From positions 38,707,956-38,771,955 of the forward strand of contig CM049318.1 of NCBI GenBank assembly GCA_026874595.1: a stretch of 64,000 bases of DNA, given 5' to 3'. A model generated the notes under the pieces. The model was not told the DNA's origin and made no database searches. It saw nothing but the letters and a program-made list of their open reading frames with translations. The position numbers and the translations under genes are program-made. Every line of letters starts with the position of its first letter. Position 1 is the stretch's first letter. The DNA comes from Sipunculus nudus. Lineage: Eukaryota; Annelida; Sipuncula; Golfingiida; Sipunculidae. Of the stretch, positions 48,386 to 61,860 are shown in pieces.

Positions 48386-51300
48386 GTGAGTATGCACATA
48401 CAGTAATACACACTATTTTAGCACCCTATCTGTTATGGCACTGTTTGTGTTATTTGATTTTAGCTGGCATCCCTGGCAAACACCCCTCCATTTTAAATCA
48501 ATCCAAGTTTTTTTTTTCTAATTCATTTGAGAGCTCATGAAGTATTTATAATTCTAAATTGGTACAAAATTCTTTTTCTTGGTATAGGTGTTTATTAAAT
48601 CCATATCCTTTTGGTTTTATTTGAAAAAAACTTAATTTTACCTTATTTAAGAACTATATGGATATAAACAATTAAAATATAGGCCAATACCCTGTTGTAA
48701 ACACTTTTGGCATGTAGCACAGTATTGTGTACTCGATTGTTTCACACGGGACTCATGAATATTTTTTTTTTGCACATCCATAATCTATACATAATTTCAA
48801 AGCTATAATTGTTAGTAAAATAAGGGTATGGCATTTTCAGAGCTTATTAAAATTTCTAGAAAAAAATCCTACTAAATCATATATTTGCCACTTTGAAAAA
48901 AAGTTATTATTTGATAATTGTTGGCATTATTAAGGAAAAACTCAAACTGAGATTATAACTGTTGCCTCTTATCACTAATATTGCCTGAAAGAACACTATA
49001 AATTCTTTAATTTCAATGAGTGATTTCATCATTGTCAGTTCTGCATTTCTGAGGCTAGAATATTTTGAAAAAGGTCAGAGGTCATATCCTCTAATCAGAG
49101 GGGACAGAATCTATGGACAACATTGTGTAAACGTTTGGCCTTGAAAATAGAAAATACTTCTTGTACAACAAGCTATCCGATAGCTCACATAATCATAATA
49201 ACTGACCATGGTATATATTATTTTCCAAGTCCATAACTACTAACAGTCTAATTACAACATATTTCATTCTGGATAGTTACCTTTTACAACAGTTACAGCC
49301 TGATGTAAATAGGTCTAAGACTGGGATGAAATATAAAACAGGCAAATTCGGCATGTTTTCTAATGTATTGTGCAAATTTTACCACCGTAAAAAATGAATC
49401 AAAAGTAGACCTCCAGACCTTTTAAATTATTCCTAATTTATGATGGTACAATAACTAGTGATACTTTAATAAGCATTTAAAGATATATTAATACACAAAT
49501 CTTTGCTGCATGCCTTTTGTAATTATGGTCTTTTTTGTAAAAGATATGATATTTGGTAATAAATGGCCAGATCAAATGTTTTAACAACAACAGCATTACT
49601 TTTTGCACATGCAAGAATTATTTCATCAATCGTTTACTAGTTATCAATGGCAGAAGTACATTCATTCGTGTCTCTAACCTAAGTATATCTTATACATGTA
49701 TGCTGATAAACACAATATTGATTGATATGTTGGATATAGTAAGTCAGTGTTTCTATCTGTGCCCATAGAACTGTATACATTATAGGGTAAAATGTTAAGG
49801 GTTGACATAACAAGCAGGCACTTGTATTTAATTGATATTCATGAAAAATGTTTGCATCTAGATACTTTAAGGTATTTGAGCACTACCAGATCAGGATTGT
49901 TAGGATTTGCTATACATTAGACACATTTTTATGTAAGTCTGTGGTTATATTTTTTTGCACCAAGAGGAACTTCAGATTTATCTTTAAAAAAAAAATATAT
50001 ATACATTAAGGGAAGAGGTGTATATTAGTTCAGTATTAGAATCAATACTATGCCATATATTTTATGTTAGTGTCATCTGTTGACACAATTACAGGTAAAT
50101 GGGGATAATAATAGTCCCTCCTTGTAGTATACATAGGTTTAGTTTTAATAATATATTGAAAGGGAATTACTTTCTTGGATGAAAAATTTATACTTGTGAT
50201 ATGTATTTATGGATATACTTTTTTTTCACAGATAATTGGTTCTACAGATATTAACATTCTCTGGAGTAAACCTATATATATTATATACAACAGTAAAACT
50301 ACTAGTATATCTCTCTACTAGTATATCGTGATTGCCATAAAAGATGAGGATCATACTGATAGTATTTTAATGTGATAAGATTATATTTTGATGAACTTAT
50401 ACTAAATAGGGTGAAGATAAAATACCATTGAAAGTCTGAGGAACCATCTAAGAGGAAATTTGACTAACATTCAAAGCATATTTGATATTAAATGAATTAG
50501 GCATAATTGATTTAAACATTTAAGAATAATAAGCAACTATATATTATGAATACAACCAGTATAAAGACAAAATTAAATTATAATTTGTAAAAGATTTAGG
50601 ATAGAGTATACAAAGAATTGTAGAGCTACAATTAGAACCAATGTGGAATTGACTTTATGAGCAATAAATCTGAGAACCCAAATAATTATCATATTGATAA
50701 AAGTAACTCATAGATTTTGTTTATCATTAACAATATTATTATCCTTTTCGCAAAATAGTAAACATATTAATCCAAACCTTTTTGAAATCCAAACCTAAAT
50801 AGTAAATAAGATCAGTTATTTTATTTATAAAATAAGTCTTAAAAGTTGCAGAAACAGTTAACAAATAGTTAGGATAATGTGTAATGATTATAATTAGAAA
50901 TGGTTAAAGAAAGAAAGAAAAAAAAAATGCCTTTGGGCTACACTGGTATTATCCGGAATAATATGGCTTTACTTAAAATAGAAAAAAAAATATTCAAATC
51001 AGAAATAATATATGTGAGTGGAAGTATACCAATGAAATCATTTTGCCATTTTTATTAGATTTAAGTTTGGATTTTGAAACAGAGCTCCAGATGGCTGTTC
51101 TGTCACTTGATAGCAGGTAGTTAAGGGCAGCGCCAATGGTTTTAAGAGGTGCTGCAGTGTTAATTGTGAATTCATGTATGTTACGTGACACGTTGTATGT
51201 AAAAAGCAGAAATTTACATTTAAACCCCCAGTTTCTGTTTAACCAGCTATATATACAAAGAATAAATAAACCATACGTAATTCATAGACATAATCACACT

Positions 51301-54300
51301 TAATGCTAGAGGTTTAGGGGATACAAAAAAACGTAGGGAATTGTTTCATTGGCTACATAAACAAAATGCTAAGGTAATTATGCTACAAGAAACTCACAGC
51401 ACAGTAAAAGAAGAAAATATGTGGTGTGCTGAATGGGGTGGTAAAATTATATTTTCCCACGGTACAAATAATGCAAAAGGAGTCTGTATTTTATTCAAAA
51501 ATAATGTTAACTTTGAAATACATGATATAATACTTAGTGAAGAAGGTAACTTCATAATACTTGATATTACATTAGAAGAAACTAGAATTACTATGGTAAA
51601 TATTTATGGACCAAATAATGACAACCCAGATTTTTTTATTAATATTATGGATAAAATAGAATTACTACCAAATGACAATAGAATATTAGCAGGTGACTTC
51701 AACTTAGTTCTTAATATCACTAAAGATAAAAAAGAGGCAGGGCTAAAACTCATAAAAAAGCTCAAACAGTGGTGAACCTATGGATAAAAAACTTAGACTT
51801 AGTGGATATATGGCGTAAACAACACCCAAATGTATCGCAATATACCTGGAAAAGATTAAACCCTAAAATTATTTTATGCCGATTAGATTTTATACTTATT
51901 TCTAAAGGTCTTTCCGAACGTGTACATAAAACAGATATCCAACCAGGTTTTAAAACTGACCACTCTGCTGCTACAAAAACAATTGATATGAAATTAAATA
52001 AAAGAGGACCAGGCTTCTGGAAATTTAATTGTAACCCGTTGAATAACTCAGATTATATAAAACTTATTAAAGAAACTATTAAAGAAACTAAAGAATATAA
52101 TAAAAGTGCCCATCCATCTTTGCTATGGGATACTATTAAATGTAAAATAAGAGGGCGTCCATTAATTATTCTCATAGACTAAAAAAGCAAAAAAGAACAA
52201 AACTACAACAACTAGAAAACAAATTAAAAATATTAGAGGAACAATATGCAGAGAGCCTAGATGATGCTTTAACAGTAGAAATAGACCAGAAAAAAGTAGA
52301 AATTGAAAATATTATAAAAGAAAAAACAGAAGGAGCAATGTTAAGGTGTAAAACTAAATGGTTTGAGGACGGCGAGAGACCATCTAAATATTTTCTGAAT
52401 CTGGAAAAGAGGTTATATAACAGAAAGACTATTACTAAACTTAAAGTTGATGATCATTATGTAACAGACCACCATGAGATTTTAAAAGAAACAGAGAAAT
52501 TTTATAAGAATTTGTATACTTCAACACAGTTTAATTTAGATGAAAATTTTTATACAGAATTCTATACACAATCACACAAAATACTAACAGAAGAAGAAAA
52601 AAACCTTTGTGATGCCGATTTATCTGAAAACGAAATCTTAGAATGTCTTAAATCTTTTAAAAATGGGAAAACTCCTGGAACAGATGGTCTTACAGTTGAA
52701 TTTTATAGATATTTCTGGGAAGATATCAAACAATATTTAATCAGTGCTTTTGAATACTCATACCTAAAAGAAAAGCTCAATATTTCTCAACGTCAAGGGA
52801 TTATTACACTGATTCCAAAAAAATCAAAAGATCCACTAAGTTTGAAGAACTGGAGACCAATTTCTTTGCTTAATATAGATTATAAAATACTTACTAAATG
52901 TATGGCAAGAAGGTTACAATCAGTTCTTCAAAGAATAATCCATCCAGATCAAACTGGATTTTTAAAAAATCGTTATATAGGGGAAAGTCTTAATAGAATT
53001 TATAACTTAAATAACTATTGCAGTAAAAACAAAATTAAAGCTAATTTAATAACAATCGACTTTGAAAAAGCATTTGATTTATTAGAATGGTCTTTTATAA
53101 ACAAAACACTCCAGTACTATAATTTTGGAACTATATTCTGTAAGTGGGTTAAAATTTTTTATACTGACATATCATCTTGTGTTATTAATAATGGGTGGAG
53201 CTCTTGTTTCTTCCCAATAAGCAGAGGAGTACGGCAAGGTTGCCCTATGTCTCCTTATTTATTTATAGTCTGCGCAGAAATTTTAGCATCGAGTATTAGA
53301 AATAATGTAAATATTAAAGGTATAGAAGTAGAAAATTCTAAACATGTAATATCTCAATAAGCAAGCGACACGACTCTATTTATTAAAGGAGGAGGGCCAG
53401 TGATTCATGAGACTATTGAACAGTTTAAGAGATTCCATAAAATTAGTGGTTTAAAAATTAACATAGAAAAAACCGCAGTAATGCCTATGGGTAATCACGA
53501 ATATGGAAAAGAAGAAATAAAACATTTAGGGTTACAATGGACAGAGGGACCAATTACACTTTTAGGAATTAATATTAACAGTACACTCCAAAATCTTAGC
53601 GAACTTAACTTTAAACCTTTAATAGGAAAAATAAAAAAATTAGTGGAAACATGGTCAAAACGAAAATTGACACCAATTGGTAAAATTACAGTAATTAAAT
53701 CCGATTTAGTATCCCAATTACAATATCAATTTTCTGTTCTACCAAATCCACCCGCCTCCATAATAAAAGAAATCGAAACTATTCTATATAACTTTATATG
53801 GAATAGTAAGATAGATAAAATAAAAAGAGAAACTCTTATAGCTTCTAAAGATAATGGTGGATTGGATATGACAGATATTTGGTCAAAAATACAGGCAACA
53901 AAAATCATGTGGATTTATAGACTACTAAATTCAAATATTAAAGAAGGATGGAGGTAATTAATTAATCACAGCCTAAATAATTTAACTAAATATTTATTTA
54001 CATGTAATATTAAATTTGATGATGTAGATCAGATACATATACTCAGAAAACTAAACATATTCTGGAACGAAATAGTACAAGAATGGTGTAAATATAACTT
54101 TTATATCCCAGAAACAACAAATGAATATCTTAATCAATCATTATGGATAAATTCACATGTCAAAATAAATGGTAAAATCGTATTTTATAAAAAGTGGTAT
54201 GATTCAGGGATCCGATTTATACACAATTTGACTAAGATGGTGAATAATGCATATTTCTTCTATTCAATTCAAGAAATAAAAAGGATTTATGATATTGAAA

Positions 54301-57300
54301 TACACCAAATGCCCTACAATAGCATTATACATGCGATCCCTGTAAAATGGAAAAAGAATTAAAGATTTGCCAAAGTTATCATAATTGTGAATTTAAACTC
54401 GAAAATAACATTGATAAATTATTAAAAAAAGCTAAACCTGTTAAGTCCGTCTATAGCGAAGTTATAAGGAAAAATATAAATCTCCAGTTAAAAGCATTTT
54501 GAAATGGCAAAAAGACTTGGCAGTATGTAACCAAAATAGTATACTTGAAGCTTTCAAGAATATAGGTTTTATAACAATATCTACAAAATTAAGATATTTT
54601 CAATTTAAAATTTTGCATAGAATTTTAACTCTAAACCCTTTTCTTTTGAAGGCAGGAATTATAGATCAGGATAGTTGTACGTTTTGTATGAGAGACAAAG
54701 AAACTTTACTGCATCTGTTTGTTAACTGTACAATCATCAAGGATATATGGACAAAGTTAGCATTATGGCTGAAGAATTTCAATATAAATACAAATTTTGA
54801 TAGTAAGAATATAATTCTGAATAATAGCACAAATAAATTATTAGATAGAATTATTCTCTTAATGAAATATTATATATACACCACAAGATGTAAAAAGAAG
54901 CAATTAACTATTAAAGATGCCACACAGTTTATTACAAAATATTACTGTGTGGAAAAAGAAGTAGCCATCACCAAAGGAAAGTTAGCTGTACATAAAACTA
55001 TATGGGGAAAATTAGATATTATCATTGGGGAAACAAATTGAATTTTTACTGCTAGATTAAGGATGTCTATGTCTGCTTTGTTGTATATGTTACATGTTTG
55101 TGTATTTGATGTATTATGTTAATGTAAAATTTTACACTGATGTTATGTAACATATGTCATGCATGTTTGATTGTTTGTACAGTATTGTAAGTTTTGTTCT
55201 GTTGGTAATAAAAAAAAAAAATAAAAAAAAAACAAAACCTAAGTATATCTTAGTGTCAACGAATCTTGACCATGATTGACAATTATTACAACGCTGGCAT
55301 TAAAATGGATAGATCCACTCCAGACCAACTATAACAAAAATTAAGTTTTAATAAAGGAGAAGGGACTGCATGTCTACGCTCTTTACACAGCGCTTTACCC
55401 ATAGGCCAACTACCTATATCGTAAGCGCTGTTTGTTAAGTCCTTGTATCCTGAATCTCTACACCAGAGGGGAGCACTGTATTTTGGTCCAATCAGATAAG
55501 ACCCTGTGCTGAAAGACAAAACGGTTTACCAGCCAAACGAGGAATACACGAAGCAAATGTTGTTCATTTCGTTTTGAGTGACAGCTCATCGCCCCGGCGA
55601 CCGTTTGAACAGGCCATAGGCTCAGAGAGAATTGCCCCGCACGTGGTTTCTGGGCGGAGCCTGATGCCGTTCGAGTGTTTGTTGACTTGCATTTGGTTGG
55701 CTGCTCGTCACATCAGCAGTTTGTTTCAGCAGACAGGCCCATGTGCACCACCTGGTGTTTAAGTGCATCATAAACGGTAAAAGCAGGCAGCGTGAATATC
55801 AGTAGCTTCTTTAGAAGCTCAAGATTTCCGCTGCCCCGGGAGCGTACTGCGTGTCTCCTTAGGGAGATTTTGTTCTATACCCCGTGCCTACATCCGCCAA
55901 CACTCCTTCAAATCGCCTCTAATTCTAACCATTTTCATGACCTGTAGGCGTTCGTTGTTGTCTCACCTTCTAAAACTGAACGGTTTATTAGTAAACCGTA
56001 TGATACAAAATTTCCCAATTTATATAACTATATAGCAAGCCCTAGGTGATTTGTTTTAAATAATACACGAGATTTCATTTCTTGTTTTATTTTTCTTTCA
56101 GCTCCTTGTAATAAGTTTATTTGAATAGTTTTAATGAATATAATCATTTGATGAATACGGTATTCAATTAAACGGCATCGACTATACATAATCGTTGAAA
56201 TATAATTCTCACGACATATCATCCATATCTGAATAACCGTATCATAAGATCTTGGATACCTTGTCTTAATGTGAGCAGTAGATAATGTCATACGAAGTAG
56301 TTAAGATATGAGCAGAATTATCCGCGTTGCTGAGATTTCATCTATCTCCCTGGGAACTTTCGTCCGGAATCGAACCAGTTATTTTCAGCTCAAAAACCCG
56401 AGGACGTATCCACCTAGCAGTGAATATACAACTCAGTAATATATATTGGGCTGAAAAGCTTATCTTGAGTCGTGATACAAGCCATACGGAGGAATGTACT
56501 GCAATGGTCTTCCATCCTGTTGCATTGATATCGTGGTAAACAGCCGATAATCTTAACATAACGAGTGAAGAATTAACATAAAAGAATACATGTGAACTCA
56601 TAAACCAAACTGGTAATATATGTCTCTATGGTAAAGAGGTATTTCCTGTATCGCGTACAAGTATCGCATCCAGTAACAAGCGGGAGCCATACTTGTATTC
56701 ACGTGGTCGGAAATTCAACAAAATGCAGAGGGATTTTACCAATATGCTGAGTTAAAACGGAAATTTCCTCGCACTTGGTAGGTGTTGTTAAAAAGTATAC
56801 TAAAAGAGCTAACGATTTGTCTGGTTTATGTCAGGTGACAGCATACCTAATAGGCCATGAGGCGTTGTCAAAAATGACGAAAATATTTGCATTCTCATCG
56901 AACATTAAAGTACGGTCAGCCAAGATGTAAAGGTACGCTTACGCTGAGTACACTGGTCGTAGAATTTCTTATATCAGGGGGACGAAATTGCGCTATAGTT
57001 ACTACCCTGCTAAGTCCTATCCATTAAAATGTTGATATCAAATGCAAGAAATAACTGGGTTGTACCTTCAGATGATATCATTACTGTCTCACCATCCATA
57101 TAATGATGTCACGGGTATACCCCGACATAATACACGAGATATGCTCTAGTAGTTTTAAGGGGAGCGAAGCTGACACAGAGAGTTTCTATATGGCTAGGTT
57201 CATTTTCCATATGGAAAGTGGCAATTCAAATAGAGGTCAAGCAAACGTATTACAAAGCTCATTATATTATCATATTACATAATTGCCTATGAAAAAAATA

Positions 57301-60300
57301 GATTTTACATAAAATGAGCCCAAATCCGGGGGGGGGGGGGATATTTTTTCTATCTTTTTTCCACTAAAAAATATGAGGTTGTGTGATTTGTTCAAAAACT
57401 ATCAATGAGCACTGTCAACAACTTGGCAGTGACGTCACACACTGGGAAATCCCTGTGACTTTTCCCTGTGACTGAAAACTCTAGATCTCAGTAAAAGCAC
57501 CGTATTCCTGCCACTGTCAGTCTCAAATTTTCAGGAGAGAATAAAAACAACATGCATTACTATATCTGAGTTGTTTATAAAATTCAGTCCATCATGTCAT
57601 GTGTGTACCAGCCAATCAAATCAGGGCAAAGTCTGGGATCTGGATGGTATCACACAACAAACGCACGTGGAATAGGTTTACTTAACCTTCAGTAGATTTA
57701 CACATCTGGAAGGTCTCTAATGGCATTAAAAACTACATTTTCTAATATTTAGATTATGTTCGCTCAGAGATGCAATTAATTTACCGCAATGGAAATATAT
57801 TATTGCCGGCATTGGTTTGTTGAACTTTGTGTCTGTTATCAACTTTAAGCAAAAAGTTGTGGATGGATTTTGATGAAATATGGGTTATACCAATGGAATT
57901 TATTATTTATCAGGTAGTCTGGACCATCAGCCGGATCCAGTGTTTTTTCATAAAGATTCTTTACAATAGGGAGATTGCGAAATTTGTTCGCCCCTGCACC
58001 AAACGTCACCATTCACTAGTATTGGCTTGACGTGTAAATTTCTGAAAGTGGTAAAACATTTTCCTGCGTGTATATAGTATTTAGGGTGTGGAGTGATACA
58101 AATACAGCAACTTTTGTTCTGGCAGGAAGAGCTGACCTATGATGCAAAAATCCATTGGTCAATAGTGGTTCACATTTCGCTCGGCCTAAAAATTAAATGT
58201 AATTTAATTAATATAATTGAATTTGTAAACATAATTCATCATCTGGAATGTCAAGCCAGACTACAGTGGCTAATGTGGCTACTGCATTGGTAGTGTAGGT
58301 TATGTTACAGGCTGTTTAGAACTTCAATTTAGCCTTGCTCCTCTTTGTTATTTGTATCACTCGGTGATCACTTTGTGGACAGTCACACACAATCATACAA
58401 GACATTCATATTAAGCTGTCGGTCAGCAGACAACTAGTTTCTTTAGTTACTTATGAGATAAAATAGACTGTATGAAAAGTGACAGGAACGTTATGGGCGG
58501 TCTTATCAGATTACAATTAAAATCTCATGGATTGTTCTTTTTTTGTTTCCCTGACCCTCCACAATTTTTTTCTCCAAAATTCATTCAGGACTTTCAGGGT
58601 CTAGTTTCCAACAGACATACAAAAAAAAAATACTCAGATAAAAAATGATACCTTATGCCTGCTCCATCCGGTCATATCCATCTATTATTTTGCTTTGAAC
58701 ATTTTTATAAGTAACATATCGAGGGAGAAAGTTATAATACTAATGCACATAATTATCAACAAGGGAAATTAACACCCAACTATATTTAAGACACAGAATT
58801 ATTTTAATATTTTATTTTTATATGATTAATCAGTAATTAATTTTACAACATATCAGGCCCACTTATGGAGGTCAATGGTCACATTTTAAAACAGCCGCTA
58901 ATTGACTGATGTCATGTAAACACTCTAAAAATATGACCAGACAAAATAAAGATGGCGACTCACGCAGGGACACAGTTGATCTGTTAGATCATTGGAAAGA
59001 GTCCAGAAAATTGGGAAACAGACTGGACGTACATGTGAATGGAAACACGGGTGAAGGGTACGTACCCTACATAAAGGAATCCCCACATGGCGGAGGCCTG
59101 CATTCCTTAGAATGCATGTTTCTATTTATATTTCTAATATCTTTTGTATACTCTTCAGCGGACACGTACCTGAGACTGTGGGGTATGTCTATCCCTAGAG
59201 AGCCCATGGTGGAGCTAGACGCCGTGCCGATCCTTACGCAACATGAGGGTGAAACCCGGTTGCCGTATGTTCCGCACGCGCTGTTCAATTGCAGCGACTA
59301 CATCTATGTTGGTGTGGACTCGGACCTGGTCGTGTACAAACTTGATGATTCCAAAAGCAACCTGGTACAGATCAACAGCATCAAAGGTGGACAAAATCCA
59401 AAAATCTGGATTTTACAATTTTTTTAATTAAGAAGAGTAACTTTATACATTTTCAGTACCGTTTCGGTATTGTTGTGAATACCTCTTTCCACTAGCAAAT
59501 ATTTCTTTAATCGGTTCCAGAATCTTTACAAGCGCATAAGTATTAATTTGTAATTCAGCTTTCATATGTTATTTTGATGTCGGTTATGTTAGTAAGTCAA
59601 AGGTAAGTTAATTTATACAAAATTCTGAGGCTCCTATATAAAAATGTATAAAAATAAATATGAGGCAATTGTGGTACATGGTTTATAACTAACCGGCCAA
59701 TCAAATCTAAAGCCAAGTTTACGCCTAGTTTTGTTCGATAGTTCTGTTTGCGTTTGCGAGACGAGGATATTGACGTGTATGATTTTTAAGGCGGTGTTTA
59801 TTTATTTATTAATTGTTGGGGGGGGGGATGGTAAAGCAGACGCATTAGAACATGTTCTGTAAAGCTGGGTGTACATACAACTCCACGCCTGCCAGACGTC
59901 TACGTTATATTTGCGCTTGCGAAACGACGAATGCGCATATTGTGGTTGGTTTTATATTCGCGAGGTTAATATTACGCGATTTCCAATTTTTAGTGGTTCG
60001 GTAAGGTTAAATTATCGCGAACTCATCATATTTAAAACCCACACAAAGTTATCAATTATTACTTGAATGAATTATTTTGAATAGCAAGTGCCATATTCTT
60101 AACGATTGGACCCAAGGTACCATCGAATGATATTGTTTATTAATGACATACCATTTGAAAGATCTGATATAATTTAAATAACAGTTCTTGTCACATCATC
60201 GTGAATGCGCATGCGCGAGGTTTTGCCACCCCCTGGGTTCCTGAGGGTTTTAGTGTTTGATGAGGGCGCTAATTGATTACTTCATGAACGTGACATTCAT

Positions 60301-61789
60301 GAAATTAATATAAAGATAAATTTTTAAGCTCGGTTTAATCGAATCAAATTATGACCATCCAGTTTCTGTCCGTGAAACTAGTACACGACCTCCCAGATGA
60401 TAGACTGGTACTCCGCGCTGATACTGGGTTACAGGACCATACAGAAGTCTGCAATTTTGAATCTAATAAGGTGTGGTTTGAAGCAGTTGTAAACCAGCAA
60501 AACGCACAAAACCCAAAGAATCATGAGGAAACGCACACAAAAATACGGTTGAATAAACAACAACATAGACGCTTGACACAAGGACGCTTCCGCGCAGTTT
60601 TCGTCACTTCCGTTCACTTCGCGCCAAAACAAAGAAACGAAAGACCGCACGTGATATCCCGTTGGAACGCAAAGGAACACGGACGCCCCTATAAACGCAT
60701 AATAATCGCATTTATTCAAACGTGTCCTCTAGAGCGTCCAATCGCATGCACAATATGCAGGGACGTCAATTCAGGGACGTGGGGTGGAGGGGGGGGGTAT
60801 GTATCCCCCCTTTTTTGCACGGGAAAAGGGGGGGGGGCAATGTAATCATCCCCTTGCTGTTCAGAGGGTTATATTTATATACTGGAAATTAAATGTATTA
60901 ATAATTAAAATTACAGAATTTGGTTCCATTTCTGATATTACTCTGAGATATTATATATGTAAACCTGGTTTTGAATATACCTTTACTGGAAACATAGTAA
61001 CACTTTTTTTAAGCCATATAATTATCTCATATGTGTCACACAGACAATAAAAGGTATAAAAAGTATTATATGTAAATATATATATATATTTATATATATA
61101 TATATATAAATTATAAATAGATAAATAAAATATATTATAAAAAACCTTGTCCCAAATTTGATTACCCTCCCACGCCTTCGAGTCATCCCTCCCACCCTTG
61201 AAGATAAATTGACTCCACTGTGATAAGTATGCATATAGACATTATATGTACTATATGGAACATCTGTGCAATATAGTTGTCCAGACGGAGGTGACAAAGC
61301 CGTACGTTGTGTACAAAGGACAAGCGACATCAGACTGCTCCAATGTGGTGGTGACCATACTGAACCCGGATATGTATGAATATAACATCGACTTCCGGCG
61401 AAACGCTCGCTTAGACATCACTGACCAACCAAAGGATGATAAGAAAAAGTAGGTACATTGTTAATCTTTGCGGACGAAGAGAACATAATTAAATAAATTC
61501 AGCTTTTAACGATTATAATTTATATTTTAAGGTTTAAATTAAATAATGTGCTCAGATTATCACCTCATTGGATTCAGTTATTCAGTTCATCATATCAAGT
61601 TTATATATCAATATTTATTAATAATATATATTTATTAGTAATATAATCGAAAACCAACTAACAGGAAAAGCGGTCGTGTCCAATGGATTCGGGATGGGGA
61701 GGGGGTCATATTAGATATCGACACCAATGCATGGACCAGTTATTATATTGTTGCTCTCTCTCTCTCTCTCACACAGAAATACACACACT

Positions 61790-61860
<71 letters not shown>

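Larger units (their letters stand above)
49693..55235 (+). mobile_element. Degenerate Tx1/L1-like LINE retrotransposon with 17-bp TSD
   Basis: The element is bounded by AACCTAAGTATATCTTA at 49676-49692 and 55236-55252, a 17-bp target-site duplication. The right copy follows an A-rich tail (GTAATAAAAAAA...). ORF2 pieces lie in order: an APE-type endonuclease (TLNARGLGD, LQETH, NIYGPNND, LAGDFNLV) from about 51280, reverse transcriptase (NGKTPGTDGLT, LIPKKSKDP, NWRPISLLN, TIDFEKAFD, GVRQGCPMSPYLF) from about 52340, and a C-terminal Cys/His knuckle (CTFCMRDKETLLHLFVNC) at about 54680. Frameshifts and stops interrupt it near 51770, 52165, 53357, 53955 and 54360, so it is dead. The 49.7-51.2 kb part should be 5' UTR and a decayed ORF1. 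It sits in sense orientation in intron 1 of the secreted-protein gene. Confidence 0.88.

Noticed and set aside
58909-59158. Possible alternative start of the secreted gene: an open frame leading into exon 2 contains MFLFIFLISFVYSSA, which looks like a signal peptide.
   Set aside because: The hydrophobic residues are simply the translation of the pyrimidine tract before the CAG acceptor, and exon 1 at 48172 joins exon 2 in perfect phase with its own signal peptide. An alternative promoter is not excluded but is not needed.
60429-60845. Longer open frames on both strands around 60351-60845.
   Set aside because: Only 60363/60382-60470 fits a splice model with the secreted gene; the rest runs into poly-G sequence and lacks any domain.
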